Shown here: positions 18,113 to 27,022 of the stretch, piece by piece
How the letters are laid out: the number at the start of each line of letters is the position of its first letter
Position numbering within the stretch: position 1 is the first letter of the stretch
Assembly (NCBI GenBank): GCA_015063485.1
Contig: SVUA01000005.1
Location: 17,637-81,636, forward strand
Direction of reading: 5' to 3'
From: Oscillospiraceae bacterium
GTDB lineage: Bacteria; Bacillota; Clostridia; Oscillospirales; CAG-272
Length of the DNA: 64,000 nucleotides
The notes under the pieces: model-generated
Told to the model about the DNA's origin: nothing
Databases searched by the model: none
The model's input: the letters and a program-made list of their open reading frames with translations, nothing else
Position numbers and translations under genes: made by a program

Positions 18113-18886
18113 ATGAAAGAAAAAGTTATTCTTATATCTATTGACGGAATGCGTCCCGACGGACTCAAGCAATGCGGAAATCCGTACCTTGCGGAGCTTG
18201 AAAAGCTTTGCACGTATACGTATGAGGCAAGATCTATGGAGCCGTCTGTAACATTTCCGTGCCATTTTTCAATGACACACTCGGTTACACCTCAAAGACA
18301 CGGTATACTTACTAATACTTATGTTCCGCAGGTGCGTCCCGTAACAGGCATTTTTGAAAAGATAAAAAGTTATGGCGGAGTATCCGCAATGTTTTACGGC
18401 TGGGAGCCGCTTCGCGATATCGCCATGCCCGGAACGCTTAAATTTGCTACTTATATCAATGCCTACATGAAAGAAAGTAGTGACACCGCGCTTACTGACG
18501 AGGCGATTCGCGTTATAGAGGAAAACAAACCGAATTTTGCATTTTTGTATATGGTAGAGACCGACGAAAAGGGAGGCCACGATAACGGCTGGATGAGTGA
18601 AGAATATCTTCGTAGGATAAATATAGCCATATCGAACGTCAAGCGTGTAATAGAAAAATTCGGGGACGAATATTCTGTTATTATAATGGCAGACCACGGC
18701 GGACACGACCGTTCGCACGGAAGTACACTTCCCGAGGATATGACTATACCGCTCTTCTTCTACGGATCTGTGTTTGAGGGCGGAAATGTCGTTGACGGCT
18801 TGTCGTTGCTTGATATCGCTCCTACTATTGCAAAGCTTTTGGATATCGAGCCCGAAGATGAATGGGAAGGCCATTCTATTATCTGA
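18113..18886 (+). CDS. Alkaline-phosphatase-superfamily phosphodiesterase (type I nucleotide pyrophosphatase-like)
   Basis: This 257-residue cytoplasmic protein has the metal-binding and catalytic motifs of the alkaline phosphatase superfamily in order: ISIDGMRPDGL at the N-terminus, the nucleophile threonine in SVTFPCHFSM, the metal ligands in MVETDEKGGHDN, then MADHGGHD. This matches type I phosphodiesterase/nucleotide pyrophosphatase relatives, which cleave phosphodiester or pyrophosphate bonds. It is shorter than secreted members and lacks a signal peptide. The ATG at 18113 is chosen for GAAAGGAAG 8 bases upstream; an ATG at 18092 would add seven residues. It lies next to the GH78-like gene, so a role in processing a phosphorylated glycan is possible. 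The substrate is unknown. Confidence 0.78.
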   Translation: MKEKVILISIDGMRPDGLKQCGNPYLAELEKLCTYTYEARSMEPSVTFPCHFSMTHSVTPQRHGILTNTYVPQVRPVTGIFEKIKSYGGVSAMFYGWEPLRDIAMPGTLKFATYINAYMKESSDTALTDEAIRVIEENKPNFAFLYMVETDEKGGHDNGWMSEEYLRRINIAISNVKRVIEKFGDEYSVIIMADHGGHDRSHGSTLPEDMTIPLFFYGSVFEGGNVVDGLSLLDIAPTIAKLLDIEPEDEWEGHSII

Positions 18887-18902
18887 ATATGATTTTATAT
18901 TA

Positions 18903-18940
18903 AGCAAAACGAGCTATCAACAGCCCGTTTTGCTTTTTTT
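18903..18940. terminator. Terminator between convergent genes
   Basis: AGCAAAACG pairs with CGTTTTGCT across a 14-base loop and is followed by seven T. It overlaps the last codons of the convergent flippase gene. Confidence 0.8.
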
Positions 18941-20443
18941 CACTCTCTTGAAGATCACCGTCAAAAGCAAATACAACGACGCGGCGAGAAGCACGTGAGC
19001 CGCGACCGAGAGCGTTTCGGTAGAAAAATGACCGAAGCGCCCGATAAAAAGCTTCGTTACAAAAGTAGATACTATAACGCAGAACACAGGACGTACGACC
19101 CAAGGAATTATCTTGGGTCGTATTTTTACGACCGTAAAGAGCCGCGCGATACTGAGCGAGGCGTTTACTATCTCGGTAAAATAGACGGTCATTACGTAGC
19201 CAAGCACCTCAAACCGAGGTATCAAAATTATAACGAGTATCACCGAAAGAAAGGAATCGGCAATGTTTATCGCCATGTGATAGACCTGCTGACCAAGACC
19301 CTTCAGAATAGAGTCTACCGAGGTGTCAAGATACATAATGGGAACGAGCGGAGCTACCATAAATATAAATTTTGCGGCGTCGGTCTTGGGATATATCGCG
19401 CCGCCAAGCTCTTCTGAAAAGCAGATAAGTATTCCAGATACGCCGATGGCGTATGTAAGCACGGCTTCAAAAACACGCTCGATGGTTTTTATTATCGTCT
19501 CGCGGTCGCCTCTCGCGTTCGCTTCGGAAACCTCGGGAATGAGAAGTCCCGCAAAGGACGACGAAAGCGCGGAAGGGAAAAGCACTAACGGAAACACCAT
19601 GCTGTGAAGCGTACCGTAGGAGGCAAGAGCGTTCTCGCGTGAGCTTCCGCTTTTTTCAAGTCCACGGGGAATAAGAAGATGCTCGATAGTTACGAGAGCC
19701 GAGCGCACATACGCGCTGAAAGCCACGGGCAGAGCGATCTTGAGCAGCTTGCCTTCTGTCTTTTGTTCGGTTGAATCTTTTGCCGCTTCCTTTTCTTTCC
19801 GTCTTTCGTAAAGAAACAAAGAGCCGTGTATCAAAAAAGATATAAGCTCTGCGATAACTCCTCCTATTATAACGGCAAGACAGGCAAACTGAACGTCACC
19901 TGGGAGACAAAGCGTGAGCAGAGAAATGCATGAAAATATCCGTATCCCCTCGCCAAGCACTTGAACCGCCGCGTTCTTCCATACCCGTCTCATAGCAGTA
20001 AAATAGCCGTTAAAGACCGATGAAAGAGCTATCGGAATAAGCGTTATTGACATTATCCGCAAAGGCAGAACGGTTCGCGCGTCGCGGAGCAGATGAACGC
20101 CTATAAAAGAGGACAGAGAGAATAAAAGACAAAAGCTTAACGCCCCGAAAAACAAAGCGTAGCAGATGCATTTGCTCAACAATTCACGAACGCTTTTCGA
20201 GGCGTTTTTTTCGTTTTCTCCGAACGCTTCCGAGATAAGCTTCGTCGTCGCGAGCTGAATGCCCGACGTGCCTAAAGTCAGCGCAAAGCCGTAGACAGTA
20301 GAGATAAGCGCAAATACGCCCATTGCCGTCGCGCCTATCTTGTTCGACAGATAGACCTGAAAGCTGACCGCGACCGAGCGCATAAGGAGCGATACCGCAG
20401 TCAGTAATAAACCGTTAAAAATAAACCTTTTAAATCTTTGCAT
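18917..20443 (-). CDS. SpoVB/MurJ-type polysaccharide flippase
   Basis: This 508-residue integral membrane protein has about 14 predicted helices. The N-terminus (RFIFNGLLLTAVSLLMRSV, then KIGATAMGVFAL) is characteristic of the SpoVB branch of the MOP exporter superfamily. Members flip undecaprenyl-linked peptidoglycan or other glycan precursors; SpoVB itself is needed for the spore cortex in Bacillus. AAAAAGGAAAA precedes the ATG. It stands alone, convergent with the phosphodiesterase gene and divergent from polA. Whether the organism sporulates cannot be judged from this gene. Confidence 0.85.
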   Translation of the reverse strand: MQRFKRFIFNGLLLTAVSLLMRSVAVSFQVYLSNKIGATAMGVFALISTVYGFALTLGTSGIQLATTKLISEAFGENEKNASKSVRELLSKCICYALFFGALSFCLLFSLSSFIGVHLLRDARTVLPLRIMSITLIPIALSSVFNGYFTAMRRVWKNAAVQVLGEGIRIFSCISLLTLCLPGDVQFACLAVIIGGVIAELISFLIHGSLFLYERRKEKEAAKDSTEQKTEGKLLKIALPVAFSAYVRSALVTIEHLLIPRGLEKSGSSRENALASYGTLHSMVFPLVLFPSALSSSFAGLLIPEVSEANARGDRETIIKTIERVFEAVLTYAIGVSGILICFSEELGGAIYPKTDAAKFIFMVAPLVPIMYLDTSVDSILKGLGQQVYHMAINIADSFLSVILVIILIPRFEVLGYVMTVYFTEIVNASLSIARLFTVVKIRPKIIPWVVRPVFCVIVSTFVTKLFIGRFGHFSTETLSVAAHVLLAASLYLLLTVIFKRVKKSKTGC

Positions 20444-20554
20444 AGCTTTTCCTTTTTCTTTTCGATACTAATGTATATGGCAAAATTACGCAAAATAGAA
20501 ACAAGCTTTGCAAAAGCGGAGATTTTTTAATCAAAACAACTTCTGTTTTCTTGG

Positions 20555-20584
20555 TTGACAAACCCATCAAAAAAATGGTATAAT
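20555..20584 (+). promoter_or_regulatory. polA promoter
   Basis: TTGACA, 18 bases, TATAAT, with a leader of about 30 bases. The in-frame TTG of this -35 explains an apparent upstream extension of the reading frame, which is not a start. Confidence 0.75.
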
Positions 20585-20620
20585 AATATGGATAAGTTTT
20601 GGAGCAAAAAGGAGAATTTT

Positions 20621-23167
20621 ATGAAAAAATTGCTTGTCGTCGACGGAAACAGTATTCTTAACAGGGCGTTTTACGGCATACGTCTGCTTACTAACAAGGA
20701 CGGGCTCTATACGAATGCCGTCTACGGAATGGTAACTATACTTTCGCGCCATATCGAAGCGCTGAAGCCCGACTACTGCGCTGTCGCGTTTGACCTTAAA
20801 GCTCCTACCTTCCGCCACAAAATGTACGATCTGTATAAAGCCAACCGCACGGGAATGCCGGAAGAGCTTGCCGTTCAGCTTCCTTACGCCAAGGAGTGCA
20901 TGAGTGCTCTCGGCTTTTCGGTCCTGTCTCTTGAGGGCTACGAGGCGGACGATATCCTCGGAACGCTTTCGGCACAGGCAAACGAAGAGGGAATTGAAGC
21001 CTATATCCTCACGGGCGACCGCGATTCTCTCCAGCTTATTTCCGATAACACCACCGTCCTGCTCGTCAAGACCAAGGAGACGTTGTCCGTCACCGAAAAG
21101 GAATTTGGCGAGATGTACGGAATACACTCTTCGCAATTCGTTGACGTCAAAGCGCTCATGGGCGACTCCTCTGATAATATCCCTGGTGTCGCGGGTATTG
21201 GCGAGAAGACTGCGCTAAAGCTTATTTCGGAATTCGGAAGCCTTGAAAAGCTTTACGAAGATTACGAGGGCGCAAAGCTATCTCCGTCCGTAAAGCAAAA
21301 GCTTACCGACGGTAAGGAAAAGGCATTTTTGTCTCAAAAGCTTGCGAGAATAGACAGAAGCGTTCCGCTTGAAACTTCTATGGAGAATTACGCATACAAC
21401 GGAGTAAAAAAGCGCGAGCTTCGCGACCTTTTCGTAAAGCTTGAATTCAACGCGCTTATTAGCAAATTCGGTCTATCGGACATAGATACAGACAATTCGC
21501 AAAATAACGCTCCCGCTGCCGAGAAAACCGTTATAAAGGAAGAAGTTCTTTCTGTTGAGCAGATACAGTCTCGTTTTTCGGGCAAAAAAGCCGCTGTAAC
21601 CTTAAACGGCGAAAAGCTTTCCTTGTGCGACGGAGAAACGTTAGCTTCTATCGATATAAGCCAAGAAAATGCAAAAATTGTAGAAAATTTACTTTCTTCC
21701 ATTGAACTTGTCACCTTTGATTGTAAAAAGCTTTATAAAGATATTGAAGCATTTGGTATTCATATAAGAAGCTGTGCCTTTGACTGTATGCTCGCGGCGT
21801 ACGTTCTCGATTCGAACCGTACGGGCGCAAAGCTTTCCGAGCTTCTCGTTCGCTATCTCGGTGTCACGGCAGATGCAGACTCGTTTGAGTGTTCGCATAT
21901 CTTCGCGCTTGGAAAAAAGCTTGAAGAAGAAATTCTCGCCGACGGTCAGGAAAAGCTTTTGTATGAAATAGAGATACCTCTTGCGGCGGTTCTTGCCGAT
22001 ATGGAGCTTACGGGATTCAGAATAGACGTGGACGGAATTACACGTTACGGTGAAGTGTTGAAGGAGACTGCAGATGCGCTTCAATCGAGGATATATAGCT
22101 ACGCAGGGGAGGAGTTTAATATTTCTTCACCCAAGCAGCTTGGAGAGGTGCTTTTTGAAAAGATGGCTCTCCCTAAGTCAAAGAAAACAAAAACGGGATA
22201 TTCGACAGACGCCGAGACTTTGCAAAAGCTGATACCGTATCACCCGATAATCGAGGATATCCTCGATTACCGCCAAATGACCAAGCTTAAATCCACGTAT
22301 GCGGACGGTCTTGCAAAGGCGGCAGATGCGGAGGGACGCGTACATAGCGCGTTCAATCAGACGGGAACGGCTACGGGCAGACTTTCGTCATCTGAGCCGA
22401 ATCTCCAAAATATTCCCGTAAGGACAGAGGCGGGAAGAGAATTCAGAAGATATTTTATTCCCAAAAACGACGACTACGTTATCATAGATGCCGATTATTC
22501 GCAGATAGAGCTTAGATTGCTCGCGCATATTTCGGGCGACGATACTATGATAGAGTCATATCGCGAGGGCGTGGATATCCATACCATGACAGCAAGTAAG
22601 GTCTTTGGCGTTGAGCCTACGCAAGTAACTCCCGAGCTTCGCAAACGCGCAAAAGCCGTAAATTTCGGAATCATTTACGGAATAGGCGAATATTCGCTTT
22701 CCGAAGACCTCGGAATATCTCGCGCTCAGGCAAAAAGATATATCGATAGCTATCTTGAGGGATTTCCAAAGGTAAGGGAGTATCTTGATGCGATCAAGAA
22801 GACCGCTAAAGATAACGGATACGTTACAACGTACTTTGGAAGAAAGAGATATATTCCCGAGCTTTCTTCATCAAACAAAAATCTTCAGCATTTCGGTGAG
22901 CGCGTTGCAATGAACAGCCCTATTCAGGGAACAGCGGCGGATATTATAAAAATTGCTATGATAGACGTTGACAGAGAGATAAAAAAATCGGGTATAGATG
23001 CAAGACTTCTTCTTCAGGTGCACGACGAGCTGTTGATAGAGGCGCATAAGGATTGCGCGAAGAAGGCGTTGGGTATTCTTAAGGAATGTATGGAAAACGC
23101 AGTTTCGCTTTCAATTCCGTTGGAAGCGGAGGCAAACTTTGGAAATACGTGGTATGAGGCTAAATAA
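20621..23167 (+). CDS. polA: DNA polymerase I
   Basis: This 848-residue repair and Okazaki-fragment polymerase has three regions. Residues 1-290 are the 5'-3' nuclease (VVDGNSILNRAFYG, then LEGYEADDILGTL and GDSSDNIPGV). The middle region corresponds to the 3'-5' exonuclease but lacks the acidic DxE metal ligands, as in Bacillus and Taq enzymes, so proofreading is probably absent. The polymerase domain has motif A DADYSQIELR near 622, motif B RAKAVNFGIIYG and motif C QVHDEL near 800. The ATG at 20621 has AAAAGGAGA upstream and gives the standard MKKLLVVDGN start. It is a single-gene unit; a separate promoter follows for the hydrogenase operon. Confidence 0.97.
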   Translation: MKKLLVVDGNSILNRAFYGIRLLTNKDGLYTNAVYGMVTILSRHIEALKPDYCAVAFDLKAPTFRHKMYDLYKANRTGMPEELAVQLPYAKECMSALGFSVLSLEGYEADDILGTLSAQANEEGIEAYILTGDRDSLQLISDNTTVLLVKTKETLSVTEKEFGEMYGIHSSQFVDVKALMGDSSDNIPGVAGIGEKTALKLISEFGSLEKLYEDYEGAKLSPSVKQKLTDGKEKAFLSQKLARIDRSVPLETSMENYAYNGVKKRELRDLFVKLEFNALISKFGLSDIDTDNSQNNAPAAEKTVIKEEVLSVEQIQSRFSGKKAAVTLNGEKLSLCDGETLASIDISQENAKIVENLLSSIELVTFDCKKLYKDIEAFGIHIRSCAFDCMLAAYVLDSNRTGAKLSELLVRYLGVTADADSFECSHIFALGKKLEEEILADGQEKLLYEIEIPLAAVLADMELTGFRIDVDGITRYGEVLKETADALQSRIYSYAGEEFNISSPKQLGEVLFEKMALPKSKKTKTGYSTDAETLQKLIPYHPIIEDILDYRQMTKLKSTYADGLAKAADAEGRVHSAFNQTGTATGRLSSSEPNLQNIPVRTEAGREFRRYFIPKNDDYVIIDADYSQIELRLLAHISGDDTMIESYREGVDIHTMTASKVFGVEPTQVTPELRKRAKAVNFGIIYGIGEYSLSEDLGISRAQAKRYIDSYLEGFPKVREYLDAIKKTAKDNGYVTTYFGRKRYIPELSSSNKNLQHFGERVAMNSPIQGTAADIIKIAMIDVDREIKKSGIDARLLLQVHDELLIEAHKDCAKKALGILKECMENAVSLSIPLEAEANFGNTWYEAK

Positions 23168-23222
23168 AAGCGAAAAAAAGTAAATTTTTCAACAATTTTC
23201 AATTAAAAAATAAAAAAACATA

Positions 23223-23251
23223 TAGACATTTTAGAAAAAATATAGTATAAT
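23223..23251 (+). promoter_or_regulatory. Promoter of the hydrogenase operon
   Basis: TAGACA, 17 bases, TATAAT. It is the only clear promoter before the ten co-directional genes from 23310 to 31562. Confidence 0.65.
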
Positions 23252-23309
23252 GTATGTGTATGCTTTAAAATGTTGTTTTTGTGCGTATCTGTCATTAGGA
23301 GGGCTTTGA

Positions 23310-23666
23310 ATGAAAATATCTGAAATTGTTAAACTGCTCGAGGCAAAAGTGCTTTGCGGAGAAGATAAGTTGGACGGTATCGTACACTCTGCGTGTGGCT
23401 GCGATATGATGAGCGATGTTCTTGCTTTTGTAAAGGAGCAAGCGGTGTTGCTTACGGGATTATGCAATCCGCAGGTTATAAGAACCGCTATAATGATGGA
23501 TATGAGATGCGTAGTTTTCGTAAGAGGTAAAATGCCGTCAGCGGATATTTTAACACTTGCAGAAGAATCTGGTATAGTGGTATTGGCATCTGAAGAAAGG
23601 ATGTATACTGCTTGCGGAAAGCTATACGTTAACGGTCTTGCGGGCGGAGAGATAGAGCATGAATAA
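23310..23666 (+). CDS. DRTGG-domain protein of the hydrogenase cluster (first copy)
   Basis: This 118-residue cytoplasmic protein (MKISEIVKLLEAKVLCGED) has the fold pattern of DRTGG-domain proteins that accompany [FeFe]-hydrogenase operons. It has no catalytic motif that I recognise and probably acts as a regulatory ligand-binding or interaction module. It has cysteines at CGCD and near the end, but no clear cluster motif. TAGGAGGG precedes the ATG. It overlaps the following ATPase gene by 8 bases, so the two are likely translationally coupled. A second DRTGG protein lies at 25409. Confidence 0.75.
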   Translation: MKISEIVKLLEAKVLCGEDKLDGIVHSACGCDMMSDVLAFVKEQAVLLTGLCNPQVIRTAIMMDMRCVVFVRGKMPSADILTLAEESGIVVLASEERMYTACGKLYVNGLAGGEIEHE

Positions 23667-24084
23667 CAGCTTTGTGAATTTTCATTTTGATATTGACGGA
23701 GATAATTTTACCTCTGCGGGCGAAGCTTCCGTAAGAATAAAAAAGCATTTGCGTGAAATGGGGTTTGCCCCCGATGTTATCCGCAGAGTTTCTGTCGCTA
23801 TGTATGAGGGCGAGATAAATATGGTCATTCATGCGAACGGCGGAGAGGCTGATGTAAATGTTTATGTGGACAGAATAGAAATAATCCTTGCAGATAAGGG
23901 AGAAGGGATCTCCGACGTTGAGCTTGCTATGCAAGAGGGATATTCCACAGCTCCCGATAACATTCGTTCGCTCGGCTTTGGCGCGGGAATGGGTCTGCCT
24001 AATATGAAGAGATATACCGATAACATGAGAATAGAATCAGAGGTTGGAAAGGGAACGACTGTTTATATGACGGTCAATGTATAA
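23659..24084 (+). CDS. RsbW/SpoIIAB-like ATP-binding protein
   Basis: This 141-residue single GHKL ATPase domain has an N-box-like EGEINMVIHA (about 55), G1 box ADKGEGIS and G2 box GFGAGMGLPNM. It lacks a dimerisation and phosphoacceptor histidine domain, so it resembles anti-sigma factor serine kinases (RsbW/SpoIIAB) rather than a classical sensor kinase. In hydrogenase clusters it may phosphorylate a partner such as a DRTGG protein; that is inference. It overlaps the upstream DRTGG gene and lies 33 bases before the HydS-like gene. Confidence 0.85.
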   Translation: MNNSFVNFHFDIDGDNFTSAGEASVRIKKHLREMGFAPDVIRRVSVAMYEGEINMVIHANGGEADVNVYVDRIEIILADKGEGISDVELAMQEGYSTAPDNIRSLGFGAGMGLPNMKRYTDNMRIESEVGKGTTVYMTVNV

Positions 24085-24117
24085 AGCTTTCTTTCAAGCC
24101 TTGGAAAAGAGGTAATA

Positions 24118-25386
24118 ATGTCGAGTTATAAGCATTCCGTTACACTTGACTTGTCAAAGTGCAAGGGGTGTACAAACTGCATTAAAAGATGTCCGACAGA
24201 GGCTATTCGCGTGCGAGACGGACACGCAATAATAAAAGAGGAAAGATGTATAGATTGCGGCGAATGTATAAGAGTTTGTCCGTATCAGGCAAAGAAGGCT
24301 ATCTTTGATAAATTTGAGGATTTTGCAAATTACAAGTATAAGATAGCTCTCCCCGCTCCTGCGCTATACGGACAGTTTGATGATATCGACGATAATAATA
24401 TCGACGAGATACTTACAGCTCTTCTTGAGTGTGGATTTGACGCTATATTTGAGGTGTCGAGAGCCGCAGAGCTTGTTACCGAATATACACGACGTTATAT
24501 GAAGCAGGAGGGACTTAACAAGCCTGTTATAAGCTCGGCTTGTCCTGCGATAGTAAGGCTTATCGCACAGAGATTTCCATATCTTACGGAAAATCTGCTT
24601 CCGCTTATGCCGCCTATCGAGTATGCGGCGAGACTTGCAAGGAAAGAGGCGCTCGAAGCGCATCCCGAGCTTACAAATGACGATATATGCGTATTGTTTT
24701 TGTCACCGTGTCCCGCAAAGATAAGCTATGTTAAAAATCCTTTGGGTGTTTCTGAAAGCGCGGTTACAGGAGCTTTGGCAATAAATGATTTTTATTTCAA
24801 GATAAGAGCTAAACGCAAGGAGATATCGGAATCGAAATCAATATTTAACACGGGTATAATCGGTCTTAACTGGGCAGGCTCGGGCGGAGAAGCAACGTCG
24901 TTGCGCTTTGACCGATATCTTGCTGCAGACGGGATAGAGAACTGTATCAATGTTCTTGACGAGATCGAAAATGGTACTATACATAATCTTGATTTTGTTG
25001 AGTTGAATGCTTGCAACGGCGGTTGCGTCGGCGGAACATTGAACGTAGAGAATCCATTTATTGCGAAAGCAAGACTCAGGTCTTTGAGAAAGCACTTACC
25101 GGTATCAAGAAATCATCCTGATATTTCGAATATTATTCCCGAAGATATGTATTTGAACGACTTCGACAATATTCTCGGCAACTCCGGAAGCTTGGCTTTG
25201 TCGGAAGACAGAATGACAGCTATTGCAAAAATGTCTGAAGTTGAGGAAATATACAAAGCTCTTCCGCATCTTGATTGCGGCTCGTGCGGAGCGCCAAACT
25301 GTCACGCTCTTGCAGAGGATATAATTAAGGGAGAAGCCAAAAACGAAGATTGTCTTATAAAACTTAGAGATACTTTGGATAAATAA
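24118..25386 (+). CDS. Putative sensory [FeFe]-hydrogenase (HydS-like)
   Basis: This 422-residue iron-sulfur protein starts with two 4Fe-4S motifs (CKGCTNCIKRC and CIDCGECIRVC). An H-cluster domain follows: L1 is SSACPAI with Cys142, L2 is SPCPAK with Cys198, and L3 is NACNGGCVGG with Cys299 and Cys303. A C-terminal CGSCGAPNCHALAEDI segment should carry another 4Fe-4S cluster. The four ligands of the cubane are kept, but the proton-transfer cysteine of catalytic enzymes is Ala141. That substitution is known in low-activity sensory hydrogenases (HydS). Its neighbours (RsbW-like ATPase, DRTGG, PHP protein) fit a signalling role. It probably senses H2 or redox state and tunes the HydABC enzyme encoded downstream. 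Confidence 0.87.
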   Translation: MSSYKHSVTLDLSKCKGCTNCIKRCPTEAIRVRDGHAIIKEERCIDCGECIRVCPYQAKKAIFDKFEDFANYKYKIALPAPALYGQFDDIDDNNIDEILTALLECGFDAIFEVSRAAELVTEYTRRYMKQEGLNKPVISSACPAIVRLIAQRFPYLTENLLPLMPPIEYAARLARKEALEAHPELTNDDICVLFLSPCPAKISYVKNPLGVSESAVTGALAINDFYFKIRAKRKEISESKSIFNTGIIGLNWAGSGGEATSLRFDRYLAADGIENCINVLDEIENGTIHNLDFVELNACNGGCVGGTLNVENPFIAKARLRSLRKHLPVSRNHPDISNIIPEDMYLNDFDNILGNSGSLALSEDRMTAIAKMSEVEEIYKALPHLDCGSCGAPNCHALAEDIIKGEAKNEDCLIKLRDTLDK

Positions 25387-25408
25387 TTTATCTTTTGGAG
25401 GTGCTGTC

Positions 25409-25735
25409 TTGACTGTAAAAGAGCTTGTGTCTGCGTTGAATTTGAAAGTTATATGTATGCCTGACGGTGACAGAGAGGTTACGGGCGGATATGCCGGCGA
25501 TCTTCTTAGCTGGGTAATGGGCAGAGCAAAAGCGGGCGACGCTTGGGTGACAATAATGTCAAACGTAAATATCGTTGCGGTAGCAACGCTTGCCGATCCT
25601 GCGTGTATAGTGCTTTCGGAAGGAGTATCAGCCGATGAAGGCGTTATTGAAAAAGCCATGTCGGTTGGTGTAAATATACTTTCAAGTAATGAGGATACCT
25701 TTTCGGTTTCCGCAAAAATTTCAAATTTGATATGA
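25409..25735 (+). CDS. DRTGG-domain protein of the hydrogenase cluster (second copy)
   Basis: This 108-residue protein (TVKELVSALNLKVICMPDG) resembles the first DRTGG protein at 23310 in length and pattern. The G-G-Y-A-G-D-L-L segment is typical of this family. It has no enzyme motif and is probably a regulatory partner of the HydS-like protein. The start is TTG, fixed by GGAGGTG 5 bases upstream; no in-frame ATG lies nearby. Its stop overlaps the next start by 4 bases (ATGA), so it is coupled to the PHP gene. Confidence 0.75.
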   Translation: MTVKELVSALNLKVICMPDGDREVTGGYAGDLLSWVMGRAKAGDAWVTIMSNVNIVAVATLADPACIVLSEGVSADEGVIEKAMSVGVNILSSNEDTFSVSAKISNLI

Positions 25736-26472
25736 ATTCATATTATTATGACCTTCATATACATTCCTGTTTGTCACCGTGCGCCGACGATGATATGACA
25801 CCAAATAATATTGCGGGAATGGCAGCTCTTAAAGGGTTGCAAATGATCGCGCTTACCGATCATAATTCTTGTAAAAACTGTCCTGCATTCTTTGAAGCGT
25901 GTAAACGACAGGGAATTATTGCGATCGCGGGAATGGAACTCTCTACCGCTGAGGATATACATCTCGTATGTCTTTTTGAGGAGCTTGAACAAGCTATGGA
26001 ATTTGATGCGGTTGTGAGTGAGCATTTGTTAAATATCAAAAACAGACCCGAAATATTTGGAAATCAACTGATACTTAACGGCGAGGACGAGCAGATCGGA
26101 TGCGAAGAAAAGCTTCTTATCTCTTCAACAGATCTCCTTATTGCCGATGCCGTTGAACTTGCGAAGAAGTACGGCGCGCATATTCATCCTGCGCATATAG
26201 ACAGGGAGTCAAATGGAATTATCGCTATTCTCGGTGATATTCCGTCAGAGTATGGCTTCGATTGTTTAGAATTTAACGATTCAAAAAATATAGATGCCAT
26301 ATCAGAACGATATCCCCATCTGTCCGCTGCAAAGCGTTTGGTTTCGTCCGACGCACATTATTTGTGGGATATAAGTGAGGCTGATAATTTCGTGCAGCTC
26401 GATGATGTGCCGTATAGCTCATCAATGGTTCGCAAAAGATTTTTTGAGTACCTTAAAGGTACGAATACTTAA
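25732..26472 (+). CDS. PHP-domain phosphoesterase of the hydrogenase cluster
   Basis: This 246-residue metal-dependent hydrolase has the four PHP motifs: DLHIHSCLSPC (residues 7-17), ALTDHNS, GMELST and a late SSDAHYL. This matches the stand-alone PHP proteins that occur in clostridial hydrogenase operons. The substrate is unknown; a phosphoester or phosphoprotein partner of the ATPases in the same operon would make sense but is not shown. It overlaps the DRTGG gene by 4 bases. A 53-base AT-rich gap with no clear promoter separates it from the NuoE-like gene. Confidence 0.85.
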   Translation: MNSYYYDLHIHSCLSPCADDDMTPNNIAGMAALKGLQMIALTDHNSCKNCPAFFEACKRQGIIAIAGMELSTAEDIHLVCLFEELEQAMEFDAVVSEHLLNIKNRPEIFGNQLILNGEDEQIGCEEKLLISSTDLLIADAVELAKKYGAHIHPAHIDRESNGIIAILGDIPSEYGFDCLEFNDSKNIDAISERYPHLSAAKRLVSSDAHYLWDISEADNFVQLDDVPYSSSMVRKRFFEYLKGTNT

Positions 26473-26525
26473 CGTATTTATTTAATTAAAAATAAATAAA
26501 AATAAAAACGGAGGAATTTTTCGTC

Positions 26526-27020
26526 ATGAAAAAAAATTTGACCACAGTAATGTTCCGCGGAACAAAGGCTCAAGAAGAGCAGCTTATCGCTGTCATTGAG
26601 AAATATCGCGGAATAGAAGGTGCATTGATGCCCGTACTTCAGGAGGCACAGGAGATCTACGGATATCTGCCCGTTGAGGTTCAGAAGATCATTGCATTGA
26701 GAATGGGCATTTCCCTTGAAGAAGTATTTGGAGTAGCAACCTTCTACTCCCAGTTCGTACTTAATCCCAAGGGTGAAGTGTCTATAGCCGTTTGCTTGGG
26801 TACGGCTTGCTACGTTAAGGGTAGCGGAGATCTTTTGGATAAGATCACTCAGGTTCTTGGACTTCCCGCAGGTTCTACAACGCCTGACGGTAAGTATTCT
26901 CTCGAAGCAACAAGATGTATCGGTGCTTGCGGACTTGCTCCCGTTCTCACTATCAACAATGAGGTTTACGGTAAGCTTACTGTAAGTGATATCGAAGGAA
27001 TACTCGAAAAGTATAAATAA
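26526..27020 (+). CDS. hydC: NuoE-like 2Fe-2S subunit of the hydrogenase (HydC/HndA)
   Basis: This 164-residue thioredoxin-like [2Fe-2S] protein is homologous to complex I NuoE. The four ligands are CLGTAC...CIGACG, with spacing typical of the family. It passes electrons within the trimeric NAD(P)-linked [FeFe]-hydrogenase, next to the flavin subunit. The start is an ATG with GGAGG about 11 bases upstream, a slightly long gap. It opens the second half of the operon, in which the enzyme subunits alternate with small accessory genes. Confidence 0.93.
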   Translation: MKKNLTTVMFRGTKAQEEQLIAVIEKYRGIEGALMPVLQEAQEIYGYLPVEVQKIIALRMGISLEEVFGVATFYSQFVLNPKGEVSIAVCLGTACYVKGSGDLLDKITQVLGLPAGSTTPDGKYSLEATRCIGACGLAPVLTINNEVYGKLTVSDIEGILEKYK

Positions 27021-27022
27021 TA

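Noticed and set aside
20561..20620. Upstream TTG start for polA
   Set aside because: That TTG is the -35 of the polA promoter. The ATG at 20621 has a good ribosome site and gives the standard N-terminus.
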